Below are positions 1 through 11,249 of a stretch of 64,000 nt of DNA, piece after piece (positions within the stretch are counted from its first letter, which is position 1; each line of letters begins with the position of its first letter). Below the pieces are notes generated by a model. That model saw only the letters and a program-made list of their open reading frames with translations. It was not told the origin of the DNA and ran no database searches. Source of the stretch: Archilochus colubris (taxonomy: Eukaryota > Chordata > Aves > Apodiformes > Trochilidae). The stretch covers positions 15,037,660-15,101,659 of the forward strand of contig CM041089.1 of assembly GCA_023079485.1 (NCBI GenBank), given 5' to 3'. Position numbers and translations under genes: made by a program.

Positions 1-2094
1 ACCAGTAAACTCATCTGTTCAGAGCCAGGTACACAAGGTTCTGTCACCAGTTCTGCCTTCCTTGGAAGCAGCAATTTGTAGTAATCCAAAGATTTGCACT
101 CTAAGCAGCATAGTATCCATACAGAAGGACATAATGCATGCTCTGTCATGGTAACTGTCAGCTCCTAGGACTACTAGCAACTATTTGCTTCTTAAAATCA
201 TACAGAAACCTGAAAATTTCTGAAATCTCCAGAGCTACCTTTAAAGTGACTGCATGGGCCAGAGAGCCAGCAGTCTCCTCTTCAGGTAACCTCCTTATTC
301 TGGGTCAGTTTAGTAGCAAACCAGTATCTGAGAAACTGAGGGAGAAGGGTCCTTTGTAGAAGGCTGTGGCCATCTCAGAGGCTGTAAAACAACTTTTGAA
401 GTTGTTTCTGGTAAATGTAATGTCAATGCTCACTCCCAAAAGGCCAAAAATTAAAAAGAGGCAGAGAAATTTAATTCCTCTAGCCTTAAAGCATGGCTGG
501 GCACAAGGTGCTCTGGCAAAGGCAATATGAAAGAAGATTAAAACTGATGTCAGGTTTTCAACTTCTTCATTAACATCAGGCATCAGGCATTGACAATATA
601 AAGCCACCAACTTTCAAATATAAAAAAAAAAAAAGAAAAAGGAGGAATCTTTCCATTGGATGTTGGACTCATGTTTTGTGTGGCCTTCATACAGACATCT
701 GTCCTTAGGCTTATAAGGCAAGATCCAATAGAGAAATTCTTAACCTACCAAGGATTCAGTCTTACAACACCTTTCATGATACTAAAATGATGCATTTGCA
801 TTTAATGCATTAGAAATGTATTCAATTAAATTGTAATTATTTTGTATTAAACGCATTGATGTGTTTAATAGAGAAATGGCATGCTCCACAATATGGAGAA
901 TGAGCTCCAACCAAGACACTGACAGAACCAGAAGCTATGACCAAGCTGTGTGTAACAGCCCAGCAGGGTTATGCTGCACCTAAAGCCAGCAATTAGCTTC
1001 AGTTCTCAACACAAAATCTGCATGACCTGTTCTTGGATGGATTTTTAGTTTTATCAAAAGCATGAGAGAACCTGAAAACACAGCTCTAAGCCCGATGACA
1101 CTGCATCAGACACCTTTTCATCAGCAGGAAGTACATAAATTATCCTAATGTCCATGAGGACTTTAGCAGACAGAGTGCAGACAGTATTGATTTGACCCAC
1201 CCATGGAAAGAAAGGTTTATCCATCAGAGGGTCTGCTCCAGGTCAACAATCCCAGCTCAGAGCAATATGAGAGACACACAGGAAGCTTCAGAGGGAATCT
1301 CCAGTTTGTGTCCAGTCTCTGGTCCTGTCACTGGGCACCACTAGAAAGAGCACATAAGCATTTATACACATGGATGAGACCCACCTAAGCCTTCTCTTCT
1401 CCAGGCTGAACAGAACCATCTCTCAGAGAGACCCACAGAACAGAAGTTGCAACAAAGATTCAAGAACAAAAGCCTCCACAAATGTAGACATAGACAGATC
1501 AGAGGAACTGCATTAATGACCACCTGGCACAGCACAGGAAGAACTGTAACTTTCAAGGACAAATGCTCTATAAAGTGAAATGGTAGTCTTCAGCCACACC
1601 ATCTACACCTCTCACATGGCTCTGCTACACTGAGACCATGCAGGAGCTGCTGCTCTTGCAAACAAGGACAGTTCCAGGCATGTAAAGCATCCAGCTTAGC
1701 AGCTTCACATCAGCCTAAGAAAATGTCATAAAGATGCTACATCATCTGTACCACAAACCAAGGAAGGCACCACGACTGTCCCACAAAAGTTTCACTATAA
1801 AAAGGAACTGGAAAGATTAAATACATTTTGCACATTTTGTAAACTTCTAGGTAATTAAGATTCTTTAACAAAAACGGACATACAACAAAAAAATATTCAG
1901 GAGGAAGCATGCTTACTCTTTTCAAAGCTGGTCTCAAGTTTTTGCACTCAGGCCAGCTGGTCATGCCTACCCTGTGCCATGCTCATGAATGAGGCATTTT
2001 TCAAACAAAAAAAGTAATAAAAATTGAAACCTGGGTATAGAATGTTTTATTTTAATGAAGAACATTCCTCTTCTTTTAAGCCTCATAAGGCCTC
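1..2094. other. Unique AT-rich non-coding DNA
   Basis: No repeat family, RNA gene or convincing exon was recognised here. Open frames are under about 100 codons, overlap one another on both strands, and show no recognisable domain. An A-rich run lies near 620-640. It reads as ordinary intergenic or intronic bird DNA. Confidence 0.5.
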
Positions 2095-2371
2095 AGAGTG
2101 TTTTAGGGGGCCTACAAGAAGGCTGGAGTAGGGCTTTTTACACAGGCGTATAGTGAGAGGACAAGGAGAAACTTGAAGAGGGGAGATTTAAGTTAGAGAT
2201 TAGGAAAAAAATTCTTTCCTGTGAGACTGGTGAGACATTGGAACAGGCTGCCCAGAGAAGTGTTGATGACCAAGCTGGATGGGGCCTTGAGAAAGCTAGT
2301 CTGGGGGGAGGTAGAGCTCAATGATCTTTAAGGTCCCTTCCAACCCAAACCATTCTATAATTCTATGATTC
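2095..2371 (+). mobile_element. CR1 LINE 3' end, 5'-truncated
   Basis: The segment runs from the CR1 3' UTR (GGGGGCCTACAAGAAGGCTGG near 2106) through the region encoding the C-terminal end of ORF2 to the usual ending, where a CCTTCCAACCCAAACC block is followed by ATTCTATAATTCTATGATT. The orientation is forward, with the tail at 2350-2371. It is a roughly 275-bp 5'-truncated, non-functional insertion. The left boundary is approximate. Confidence 0.9.
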
Positions 2372-4531
2372 AAACCCACTTCTGCAGTTCTGGCCACTTG
2401 CTTTCATTGGATCAGTTGTTCACAGGAACATTCAGCAATGTTCAGACATTCTTTAAAGAAGGGGTCCCTGTACCATGCTGGAGATACACTGTCCTTTATT
2501 GGATGAATTTCTGAGACGGATCTCTGGCCACCTTACCAACATGGTGATCTCCTTGGATTGTCAGAAGTGAAGAGCTGGAAGGCTTGCAAAAAATATGTCA
2601 AAAGAGCACAAAAGGCTCCTGTTGGCACTCATTTCAGCATCACTACAATACCTGCAGCACCAGTGGCATCTCTACACTGCAGCTGTGAACTCACAAGCCC
2701 CAATGACTTCTCTAAGTTGTATAAAGGGAACAACAACTTCAGTCCTATGGAGCAGAAATGACAGGAACAAATATATCAAGTGCTTGTCTGAGTTCAGAGA
2801 GAAAAGGTTCAACAGCAGCTGAATTCACAGGATTTATTGGCTTCCCAGTCAACAAGTCCTTTAGAAGTCCTTCTCAGACCAAACCAGGCTGTGTATCATG
2901 GACAGATGGGGCATGATGAACAGATGCACCTGCAAGACATGCCAGGAAGGGAAGCAACATTGCTGAGCAAGAGTGCAGTGTCAGATGGCATCTGGCAACA
3001 GCAGGGTCATCTCCTTCCAGTTCTTTTCAAGACTGGCTCCTGGTGCAGCATAAGCTATGGAGTTTCATCCAGCAATTACTGTGCCAGGGGTAGGGGAGGC
3101 AGGAACTTTGTACCAGCTCTGTGCTCATAGGGCTGAGCACCTCCTTCAGAAAGGCATAAAATCCCAATTTAAACACTTCCAAGGGTCAATGGTCAGCTGG
3201 TGTGCATTGCCATTGTTCTGCAAGGGAGCCAGAGCAATGCACAGCAGCTGAGAATCTACATGCAAGGGCCAGTAAATTGCCTGATTTTTCCTCCAGCTTT
3301 CCCAGTACATAATTGCTCTTGCAATGAGCAAACTTGTAAAGTTTGTACTTTACAAACTTGTATCAGATAAAAAGCAATGATTAAAGGGCAAGGATAAATC
3401 TAAAAGAGACACTAGCAGTGCCTGTGCACGCTTCTATGTGGTGATGAGAAGCCATGAGAACAGAAACAGGTCAGAGTAAATGGATCTGAGCGTGGCTGCT
3501 CAGCACAAGCACAGAGGCAATGCAGACACCTCCACATGGAGACAAAGGCTGTGAGGAAATGCATGTGCAGAACATCCAGCCACCCATGCAGCTGCTCTGA
3601 GCCATAACCCAGTATCCTTCAGAATAAGCACAATGAAGCACCCACCGTGATACAGCTGTTTTTTGGGTACACAGCAAAGCAACAAGTTCATTCCTCCTAC
3701 ATTCAAGTCCCTCTAACTTTTCACTGCAACTGTGTTGGCAGAAACTCTTGCTGGACCTGCTTTACAGTGCTTTCAGTTTGTAAAACTGTGTTTAAGCATG
3801 GATGAAAACACATAGTACATGTGCCTGGTTAACACAGTCAAAGCACAGGGAGGTATCAGCAGATGTCTACACTAAAAGCTTAATAAAAACTTTTACCCAT
3901 ACCTTTAAAAAAACCAACCAAACAAACAAGCAAACAAAAAGAGGCAAGGAACTCTACCCTAACAAATTGATTCTTCATGGTTTCTTCAAGTAAAGTTTGA
4001 TATTTCCATCATGCATGGCTTTAAAACAAAGGTCTTCATTCCTTAATGTTCCTGTGACATTTTTCCCTTGAAAATTTAGGTCAGTCACAGGCAACTGAAG
4101 AAGTCAGCTACTACAATTTAAAGTAGCTACACAACACAACCCTGCATGCAGGAATCCAGAGCATGCAACCAGACATTTTAAATACACTATCAGGCCTTCA
4201 GCCTGGTGTTATGTACAGGAAAGCATCATATGTGATGTTTTTCACCACTGAAGCTTCACATTTTGCTTGCAAATTACTCCCATTCACCTTTGAAGAGTGG
4301 TGCCTGGAGGCTCTCCTTAGGCAGAAGCTGCAGGTTGCATGGATGTGCTGATTAGAAATTCAACAGCAAATAACCATATGTTTTTTCTGGTGGATGAGTT
4401 TATAAATCCAGTAAGGAACTTGCACTTAAAACAAAAAACAATGATGTCTGCACCAATGTGTTAATAAAGCATCAAAACGATGTATGAGTGTATATGTATA
4501 CACATTGTACATACACATATTTCATATATAT
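2372..4531. other. Unique non-coding DNA
   Basis: No recognisable gene or transposon. Short imperfect inverted repeats (for example TACAAACTT-type arms at about 3333-3362) and an A/C-rich run at 3905-3940 are the only visible structures. The 4,480-4,530 stretch before the next CR1 is AT-rich, with TA/CA dinucleotide runs. Confidence 0.5.
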
Positions 4532-6078
4532 ATCATAGAATCATAGAATGGTTAGGGGTGGAAGAGACCTTAAAGATCATCTACTTCCAACATCCCTGCC
4601 ATGGGCAGGGATACCTCCCACTAGATCAGAATGCTCTAGGCCCATCCAGCCTGGTCTTTAACACTTCTAGGGAGGGAACATCCACAATATCCATGGGCAA
4701 CCTAGTCCAGTGCCTTACCACCCTCAAAGCACAAAATCTCCTAATATCTAATATCTAAATCTCCCCTCTTCATGTTTGAAACCACTTTGTCCTCTTGCTA
4801 CAGATCCATGTCCAAAGCCCTCCCCCAGCTTTCTTGTAGCCCCTTCAGATATTGGGAAATTGCTCTGAGCTCACCTGCGAGCCTCCTCTTCTCCAGGCTG
4901 AACAACCCCAACTCCCTCATTCTGTCTTCACAGAGGACGTGCTCAGCGCTCTGAGCATTTATTTGCTCTCCTCTGGACATCTACCAGGAGCTCTGTGTCC
5001 TTCTGATGTTGGGTTCTCCAGAACTGGACACAGAACTCCAGGTGGGGTCTGAGCAGAGGGGGAGAATCCCCTCCCCTGACCACTGACTGTCTGTGCTGCT
5101 GTTGGTGCCCCCAGGACATGGTTGGTTTCTGGGCTCCAAGCACACACCGAGGGCTCATGTTGAGCTCCTGGTCCACCATCACTCCCAAGTTCTTCTCAAG
5201 ACTGCCCTAAATCCTTTCTGTTCCCAACGTTTGTTTGTGCATGGGACTGCCTCAACCAGGTGCAGAACCCTGTACTTGGCTTTGTTGAACTTCATGCAGT
5301 TTGCACAAGTCCACATCCCAAGCCCATCCAGGCCCCTCTGCATGGCATCCCTTCCCTCCAGCCTGGTGACTTCACCACACAGGTTGGTGTCACCAGCAAA
5401 CTTGATGAGGGTGCACTCGATTCCACTGTCCCTGCCACCACCAAAGATGTTGAACAGAACGAATACAAGTACCAGGTCCTGAGGAACACTACTTGTTGCA
5501 TGTCTCCATGTGGACACTTGAGCCATTGATCACATCTCTTCAGGTGTGACCAGCCAGCCAGTTCCTTATCCAATGAATGGTCCATCCAATGGACAATCTG
5601 TTGTTCCAGTTTAGGGACTGGAATGTTACGACAGTGTCGAATGCTGTGCATAGGTCCAGGCAGATGACATCTGTTGCCTCTGTCCACCAGGGCTGTGACC
5701 CCATGGTAAAAGGCCGCCAAATTAGTCAGGTAGAATTCGCCCCTAGTGAAGATGTGTTGGCTTTCACCAAACACTCCTTTGTTATCTGCATGCCTTAGCA
5801 GAGCCTTCAGGAGGACCCATGGTGTTGACAGGCACAGAGGTGAGACTGACTGGCCTCTAGTTCCCTGGGTCTTCTTTTTTTCCATTTTTGAAAATGGACT
5901 TTATGTTCCCTATTTTCCAGTCAACAGGAAGATCACCAGACTGCCATAACTTTTCAAATATAATGGACAGTGACTGTAACTTCATCCACCAGTTCTTTCA
6001 GCAGTCGTGGGTGAATCCCATGAGGTTCCATGGACTTTTTCACCTTCTGGTCCTTTAGATGGTCTTTAGATGGTGTCA
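4532..6078 (-). mobile_element. CR1 LINE, 1.5 kb, RT domain plus 3' end, degenerate
   Basis: The reverse-strand 3' tail (ATCATAGAATCATAGAATGG on the + strand) is at 4532. Reading leftward on the minus strand, the translation covers the reverse-transcriptase part of CR1 ORF2. It includes a line resembling DKELAGW near 5540-5570, a catalytic-box equivalent reading FAGDTNL (normal CR1 has FADDTKL) near 5395-5415, and then the C-terminal [21 protein letters not shown] block at 4880-4980. Reading frames break several times, so it cannot encode an active enzyme. CR1 moves by target-primed reverse transcription, and 5' truncation is normal. The upper boundary near 6,078 is where similarity fades. 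Confidence 0.9.
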
Positions 6079-7010
6079 TTTACATATATAAATTAGAAGA
6101 AAGCAGCAGCAAACATGCATACAAGTGCATTAATCTACTACAGATGTGAAAGATAATAAAAATTGATAGATTACTTCTACTTGTCCACTACTATGTAGTG
6201 GACTGCATTAACACACATAATAGTGGATGATTATGTAAGTATAAGAAAGATTAATACAGAAACACATGCACTTTTGAGTGAGAGACACTGCATCAACATA
6301 CATATTATAGCATAGTTTTCAAAGTGACCAATCAGGCACAAACCATCCAAGACATAAAAGGAACCAAATGCTCACTCTTAGTGCATCTACCACACTCAGT
6401 AAGGCTACATCTTAGCTCAAAGTGAGGAGGATGAGGATTTCTATGGACTGGCTCCTCCAGTCAGCAGTTAACTCACTTTATCAGGACACAGATGTGCTGT
6501 TGCATGACCAAGCCCAGCAAGCAATTCAGTCAGCTACCACGTAGGACATCAAGTCATCTTCCTTGACAGGATCCTGAGACACGACTTTGTTGCCAATCCT
6601 AGAAGACAGAGTTTGGGAGACAGCATAGGTGAAAGTTAAGGAATTCACTGAATCCACCAGAACAAGATTCACTGCACTAGGATATGCCCACTGGATACCA
6701 GATTTGAGAGATTGGTCAAAGTACTCATTCTTCCTACAATCTACTGGGTTACAGCCGACACCTTGCTAATGTTAACCAGGGTGCAGTTAAACCTTTACTT
6801 AAAATATGGTAAAATGAAAAATACCTCTGCAGAATACCACAAAAAGCAGGATTCCATTCACAAAGGTAATCTAAACCATATGCACTCAACATGATTTACT
6901 AAGATACAAGATGTTTTTACGTATCTGTGAAGCCATGCATAAGGGTGATCTGCTACAGACTTTTGAGGTGGTCCATGGGGCCTAAAAATGCAACATTTCG
7001 GGCAGTAAAT
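6079..7010. other. Unique AT-rich non-coding DNA
   Basis: No gene or transposon recognised. It contains a short perfect hairpin (GTCCACTAC and its complement GTAGTGGAC with a TAT loop near 6183-6203), probably of no consequence. Base composition changes sharply to GC-rich at about 7,020. Confidence 0.5.
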
Positions 7011-7513
7011 TACTTGCTGAGTCCATCAGCTCTCTTCTCCGCAACGAAAAGGTTTTCTCCACTCACTCCCACCTCCCCGGGAACAAAATAATCCATGAGG
7101 ACACGTTGCGTTGCACAACAGCAGCGGCTGAGTTGCAGAGCCGCAGCTTCCACGTCGGCTACGAGGAAGCTGCAACTTATCCGCGAACTGCTCTGCAACT
7201 TCTGTAGCAGTTTATGGGAATTGCTGCCGAAGCCCCGCACCTCCCCCCGATCCCGGCCCCAGCCACCCCTCTCCCTCCCGCCCGCCTCTCGTAGCGGTTC
7301 CAACCTCCACAAGCTGCGGGTCCCCGCCCGGACACCTCCGGCACCGCCGCTCACCCCGCACGGCTCCAGCTCTTCCCCCGTCCCTGCTCTCCCGCAATGA
7401 GCAAACGCTCCCCGCACTCAGGACGTGGCAGAGCCCGGCGCAGAGTACGATCCAGAGCTGCGAACCACTCCTCCGGGCCGAGACAGCACCATGGCCCGCA
7501 GGGCCCCAGCGGA

Positions 7514-7682
7514 GGTTGGGCAGGGGGAGAAGGAGGAGCAGGGGGAGGGGAAGGAGCAAGGGGAGGAGGAGCAGGGGGAGGAGGAGCAAGGGGAGGAAGG
7601 GGAGAAGGAGGAGCAGCAAGGGGAGGAGAAGGAGCAGGGGGAGTAGGGGAAACAGAGGGAGGAGGAGGAGGAGGAGGAGCAG
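7514..7682. repeat. Purine-rich (GGAGGAGCAGGG)n minisatellite
   Basis: The + strand is nearly all A and G, built from degenerate units of GGAGGAGCAGGG and AGGGGGAGGAG. Read in frame it gives Glu-Glu-Gln-Gly repeats. The opposite strand gives Pro- and Ser-rich frames, which are artefacts of the repeat. Runs of three or more G could form G-quadruplexes on the + strand. Confidence 0.85.
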
Positions 7683-8010
7683 GGCAGTAGGAGCAGAGCT
7701 GCCGCCCTGCGGTCACCTCGCGCCGCGGCCGGGCCCCGACACTGCTGCTCTGCTCTCACTGTCCCTCCGTCCCTCCTTCCCTCTCTTCCCTCCCTCTCCC
7801 CTTCTCTTCCCGTCCGGCCGCGCCGCGGGCAGGGAGTCCTCGTACGCAGGCATCACTTTTCACCCCCGGAAACAGTGGGGGGAGAGGGGGGCAAGTGGCA
7901 GATGATCGAGGAAGTGAAGGACACCACGGGGCCGGTGTGTGGGCCGGGTTCTGGCGGGCGGCAGCGGCCCGGGAGCACCGGCGGTAGCAGTGGTGCTGGG
8001 ATGGGGCCGC

Positions 8011-8136
8011 CTGCTGCAGCGCATCTGCTGCAGCGCATCTGCTGCAGCGCATCTGCTGCAGCGCATCTGCTGCAGCGCATCTCCTGCAGCGCTTCTCCTG
8101 CAGCGCATCTCCTGCAGCGCATCTCCTGCAGCGCAT
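8011..8136. repeat. Nine-copy 14-bp minisatellite
   Basis: Exactly nine tandem 14-mers fill 126 bp. Units 1-5 read CTGCTGCAGCGCAT. Units 6-9 read CTCCTGCAGCGCAT, with one T variant in unit 6. Each unit contains the palindrome CTGCAG. Because 14 is not a multiple of three, all frames cycle through a 14-residue peptide repeat, which explains the long open frames on both strands here. Confidence 0.95.
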
Positions 8137-8189
8137 CTGTGGCCAGCCCGCTGGGCCCGCCTGACGGGAAGGCAAGCCCGGCACCAGCC

Positions 8190-8713
8190 GTCCCATGTGA
8201 CCCTCCTTTAGGGAGGAGCAGACAAGATAAATGATCAGAATTGATCAGAGTATACATTCATACACCTCATACTCAGGATAAATTTGAGGGAACATGAGAG
8301 TCAAACCCCCTTCACCCTTCTTCACCTGTCCCTGTTTTGCTTCAGCATCCTGGGAGGATTCCATCCCTTCCTCTGCCTGTGCTCCTGATCCATCCCAGCC
8401 TGAATCTCTGTGTTCCTGCCTCCAGCTCCCAACTGCTGCTGAGTCCAGGAGTCCAGCCTGGACTTTCCCAGGGCTGCCCTGCAGCCTCGGTGGTGACGTG
8501 AGAGTTATTGGGGGAAAGAGGAAAGGAACATATAATTTTTCTCTATATTTGTATAAATTTAATAAACTTTCCCTTTAATCCTTACTGTTTCATTAAAGCT
8601 GTGCACTTCAGTTTCCAACCCTTATTCTCCCTCCTTTCTTTATCAGGGAGAGGAGAGGGATTAATAGTGAGCATCTGTCATACAAGTGCCTGCCCACTGT
8701 TAAACTGTGACCA
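8190..8713 (+). mobile_element. ERV LTR family B, 5'-truncated
   Basis: This segment matches the LTRs at 21,679-22,434 and (reversed) 14,977-15,796. Shared landmarks are CCTCCTTTAGGGAGGAGCAGACAAG-type sequence at the start, GTGACGTGAGAGTTATTGGGG, TTTCATTAAAGCTGTGCACT and the terminal TTAAACTGTGAC-CA. The first roughly 280 bp of the LTR are missing, and the break falls at the edge of the GC-rich block. There is no coding sequence. It would have supplied promoter and polyadenylation signals to an ERV. Confidence 0.85.
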
Positions 8714-9430
8714 GCAGTCAGTGCAAAGCAATTAGCATGTGTCAGAAATCCTTATGGATGAGCTAAACACAGCAGAGCAGAAACCAGGTCAACAGTAGCT
8801 CCCATGAGAATTTAGTTATATCCCTGGCATGGTACTTCTGATCTGTCTCTCTCCCTGTCTTCTGTTCTTCTTCAGCATGATGTTTTAGGAGCAAGGACCA
8901 GATCTTATTGCATGCGTCTGTACAGAACCCATCAGACATGTTCCACATCTGTTCAGCAGGAACATTTACAGGCCAGAAGTAGAAAACACTGCATGCTCCC
9001 TGTCTTTGGTGAGGTTGGAGTTGCTGTGTCATGAGAGACACAAATCTAGAGCAGTCAAGTAGCTCTAATTGGGACTGCTGGGAATTGGAATTTATATTGT
9101 AACGCTTTATTTCTGTTTTTATTATAAATGTCTGTAATACACGACAGCAGCATTGCCTACTGGAGTCTGCCAGCTGCAGCCCAGAGATGATGTACATCAG
9201 CACTCCCACTCAGTCCTCATGTGCCACAACATCTCCCATGTATGAAGCAAGCATTTGCTTTGCAAAGCAAGGGCTCAATATTCCCTGCCCATACTCAGGA
9301 GGACTGGAAGATGGAGCCCTTCTTTCACTGCTCCTCTCATCCCTGCTGCTTCCCTGCACTCCAAGGCCTTGGAGAATCTGCTGCTTCTCCATCAGCTCAC
9401 CACATGCTCTTCTGAATCCACATCCACACT
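8714..9430. other. Non-coding DNA, possibly 5' part of family C LTR
   Basis: No gene recognised. The part nearest 9,430 may be the unresolved upstream section of the family C LTR, whose start I could not define. The rest looks unique. Confidence 0.35.
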
Positions 9431-9532
9431 GGGTTCTGGGAAGAACCAGAGGCTCCTCTTCTCAGTCAGCCCGGCCCCAAGGGGCTCTCAGACACCTATC
9501 CCCTCTGTGACTGAGATCAGGTTTTGTATATT
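9431..9532 (+). mobile_element. ERV LTR family C, part 1 (interrupted by CR1)
   Basis: This resembles the LTR at 52,170-52,539 (a GGCTCTCAGACA block followed by a short GGTTTTGTATA segment). The LTR resumes at 10,501 after the CR1 insertion. The stretch 9431-9522 is also found, 90 of 92 bases identical, inside the CR1 at 11,964-12,055. Confidence 0.7.
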
Positions 9533-10500
9533 TCACAGAATCACAGAACCATTAGGATTGGAAAGGACCTCTGAGATCACCAAGTCTGACCCTTGATCCA
9601 CTCCCCCCGTGGTTCCCAGCCCATGGCACTCAGTGCCACATCCAGGCTCTTTGGAAATATCTCCAGACACGGAGAATCCACTACATCCCTGGGCAGCCCA
9701 TTCCAATGCCTGATCACCCTCTCTGGAAAGAATTCCTTCCTAATATCCAACATAAACCTCCCCTGGCAGCGCTGGCTCTGCCAGTGGAGGTTTCTGGTGG
9801 GTATTAGGAAAACATTCTTAAGTCCATGCCCTCTTGTCAGACTGAGAGCTGCCCGGGAAAAGAGCCTGACCCCCCCTGGCTCCAACCTCCTTTCAGGGAG
9901 TTGTAGAGACTGACGAGGTCTCCCCTGAGCCTCTTCTTCTCCAGCCTCAACACCCCCAGCTCCCTCAGCCCTTCCTCACAGGACTTGTGCTGGATCCCTT
10001 CACAGCCTCCTTGCTCTTCTCTGGACCTGCTCCAGCACCTCAATCTCCTTCCTGAGCTGAGGGGCCCAGAACTGGACACAGGACTCAAGCTGTGGCCTCA
10101 CCAGGGCTGAGCACAGGGGCAGAATCCCTTCCCTGGACCTGCTGGCCACGCTGTTCCTAAGCCAGCCCAGGATGCCATTGGCCTTCTTGGCCACCTGGGC
10201 ACACTGCTGGCTCCTGTTCAGCTTCTGTCAACCCAGACTCCCAGGTCCCTTTCTGCCACTCTGTGCCCATCCTGGAGCTCCTCATGGGATTGTTGTGACC
10301 AAAGTGCAGGACCTGGCACTTGGCCTTGTTGAACCTCATCCCATTGGGATCATCCCAACTCTCCAGTCTGTCCAGGTCTCTCTGTAGAGCCCTCCTGCCT
10401 TCCAGCTGATCCACAGTCCCCCCAGCTTAGTGTCATCTGTGAATTTGCTGATGATGGACTCAATCCCCTCATCTAAATCATCAATTAATATATTAAACAG
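9533..10500 (-). mobile_element. CR1 LINE, 0.97 kb, inserted in family C LTR
   Basis: The 3' tail (TTTCACAGAATCACAGAACC on the + strand) is at 9533. On the minus strand, moderately preserved ORF2 C-terminal sequence is visible. It includes the block after the RT catalytic site (RDLDRLESW and [14 protein letters not shown] near 10,290-10,380) and the [20 protein letters not shown] / CVQFWAPQL / QVQRRARRL stretch at 10,000-10,194. The copy is 5'-truncated at a point coding for the NDLDE region. It interrupts the LTR whose parts lie on either side. Confidence 0.92.
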
Positions 10501-10740
10501 AAGTATATATATATTTGTATATACAAATAAATTTGTATATACTTGTTTCTTATTCTATGTGTTACTGCCTTTCTCCTGTTCTAGTGAACCTGTTTCTGCT
10601 TTAATTTCCAACTTATAACTCTCTGATCCTTATTCCCCTTTTATCTTCCCTTGGGAGGGTGGTGGGGGAGGAGGGGGTAATAGAGAGGTGCTGGCAGGGG
10701 AGCTTACTCATTGTCCCACAAAGTATTGCACATTTCTCAG
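10501..10740 (+). mobile_element. ERV LTR family C, part 2
   Basis: This continues the LTR from 9,532 after the CR1. A TATA-like and AATAAA-like AT-rich segment (AAGTATATATATATTTG, ACAAATAAATTTG) is followed by GTGTTACTGCC, a pyrimidine-rich U5-like run and GGGAGGGTGGTGGGGGAGGAGG. The same order appears at 52,370-52,490. The 3' end is eroded. Confidence 0.65.
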
Positions 10741-11249
10741 ACAAGCTGGGACAGTTAGTACCTGTCCTACCCCTGTTCAGAAACACAGCTGCAAAGCAAT
10801 CTGAGTTTTATACTACAATCTGAACTGCTTGTTAGGTCCCCCAGCCTACTGGTACCAGGGACAGTGGACCTCTGCTGAGATCTATGCCCCCTACAGTAGA
10901 CTGCACCTGCATGATGGTTGTGTTTGTTACCTTCACTCTGGTACATCCACCTCCCCCTCAGCTCCACACTGATGCCTTCAGAACGAGCAAAATGCTTTTC
11001 AAAGTACTTTATCTTACAGCTGCTTTATGATCTCTGATCAGAATAGTGTCTCTTCCACCTCTTTTAGACTGGCATAAGGTCTGCGGTCTTTCCATTCTTA
11101 CAGCTCTCATTTAATTCTGAAACCTAAGCACTTTCAAATGTCAGTTGTTCAGAGGTGGCACCCGGTTGCTCAAACCTGCAAATACATGACTCTTCTTTCA
11201 CCCTGTAACCACACACCTACTTAGTGGTAGGGAAAAACAGAAGTTTCTC
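10741..11249. other. Unique non-coding DNA
   Basis: Nothing recognised beyond short overlapping open frames without domain features. Confidence 0.45.

Larger units (their letters stand above)
7020..8189. promoter_or_regulatory. GC-rich CpG-island-like block, possible host promoter
   Basis: Compared with the AT-rich flanks, this 1.17 kb is rich in CpG (GCGGCCGG-, CCGCGG- and CGCACC-type stretches). It includes a purine-rich minisatellite (about 7514-7682) and a 14-bp minisatellite (8011-8136). One ATG in a good Kozak context (CAGCACCATGG) lies near 7488 on the + strand and opens a Glu/Gln/Gly-rich frame that ends at about 7646. On the minus strand an ATG near 7095 precedes a GAGGTGGGAGTGAG stretch that could be a splice donor. 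Either could mark a first exon, but nothing downstream on either strand confirms a gene. The block could be a CpG-island promoter or simply a GC-rich tandem-repeat island. Confidence 0.35.

Noticed and set aside
6175..6210. Perfect 9-bp hairpin GTCCACTAC/GTAGTGGAC
   Set aside because: It is short, isolated in AT-rich DNA and without a second copy. Such hairpins are expected by chance in 64 kb.
7212..7905. Several overlapping Pro-, Leu- or Arg/Ser-rich frames of 110-135 codons on both strands
   Set aside because: All follow from the purine-rich minisatellite and high GC content, and none shows a conserved domain or consistent splice signals. Only the island itself is worth checking.
7853..8257. 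Ala/Cys/Gln-rich 14-residue peptide repeat (CRRCAAGDALQEM-like)
   Set aside because: It is the 14-bp minisatellite read in three rotating frames, not a repeat protein.
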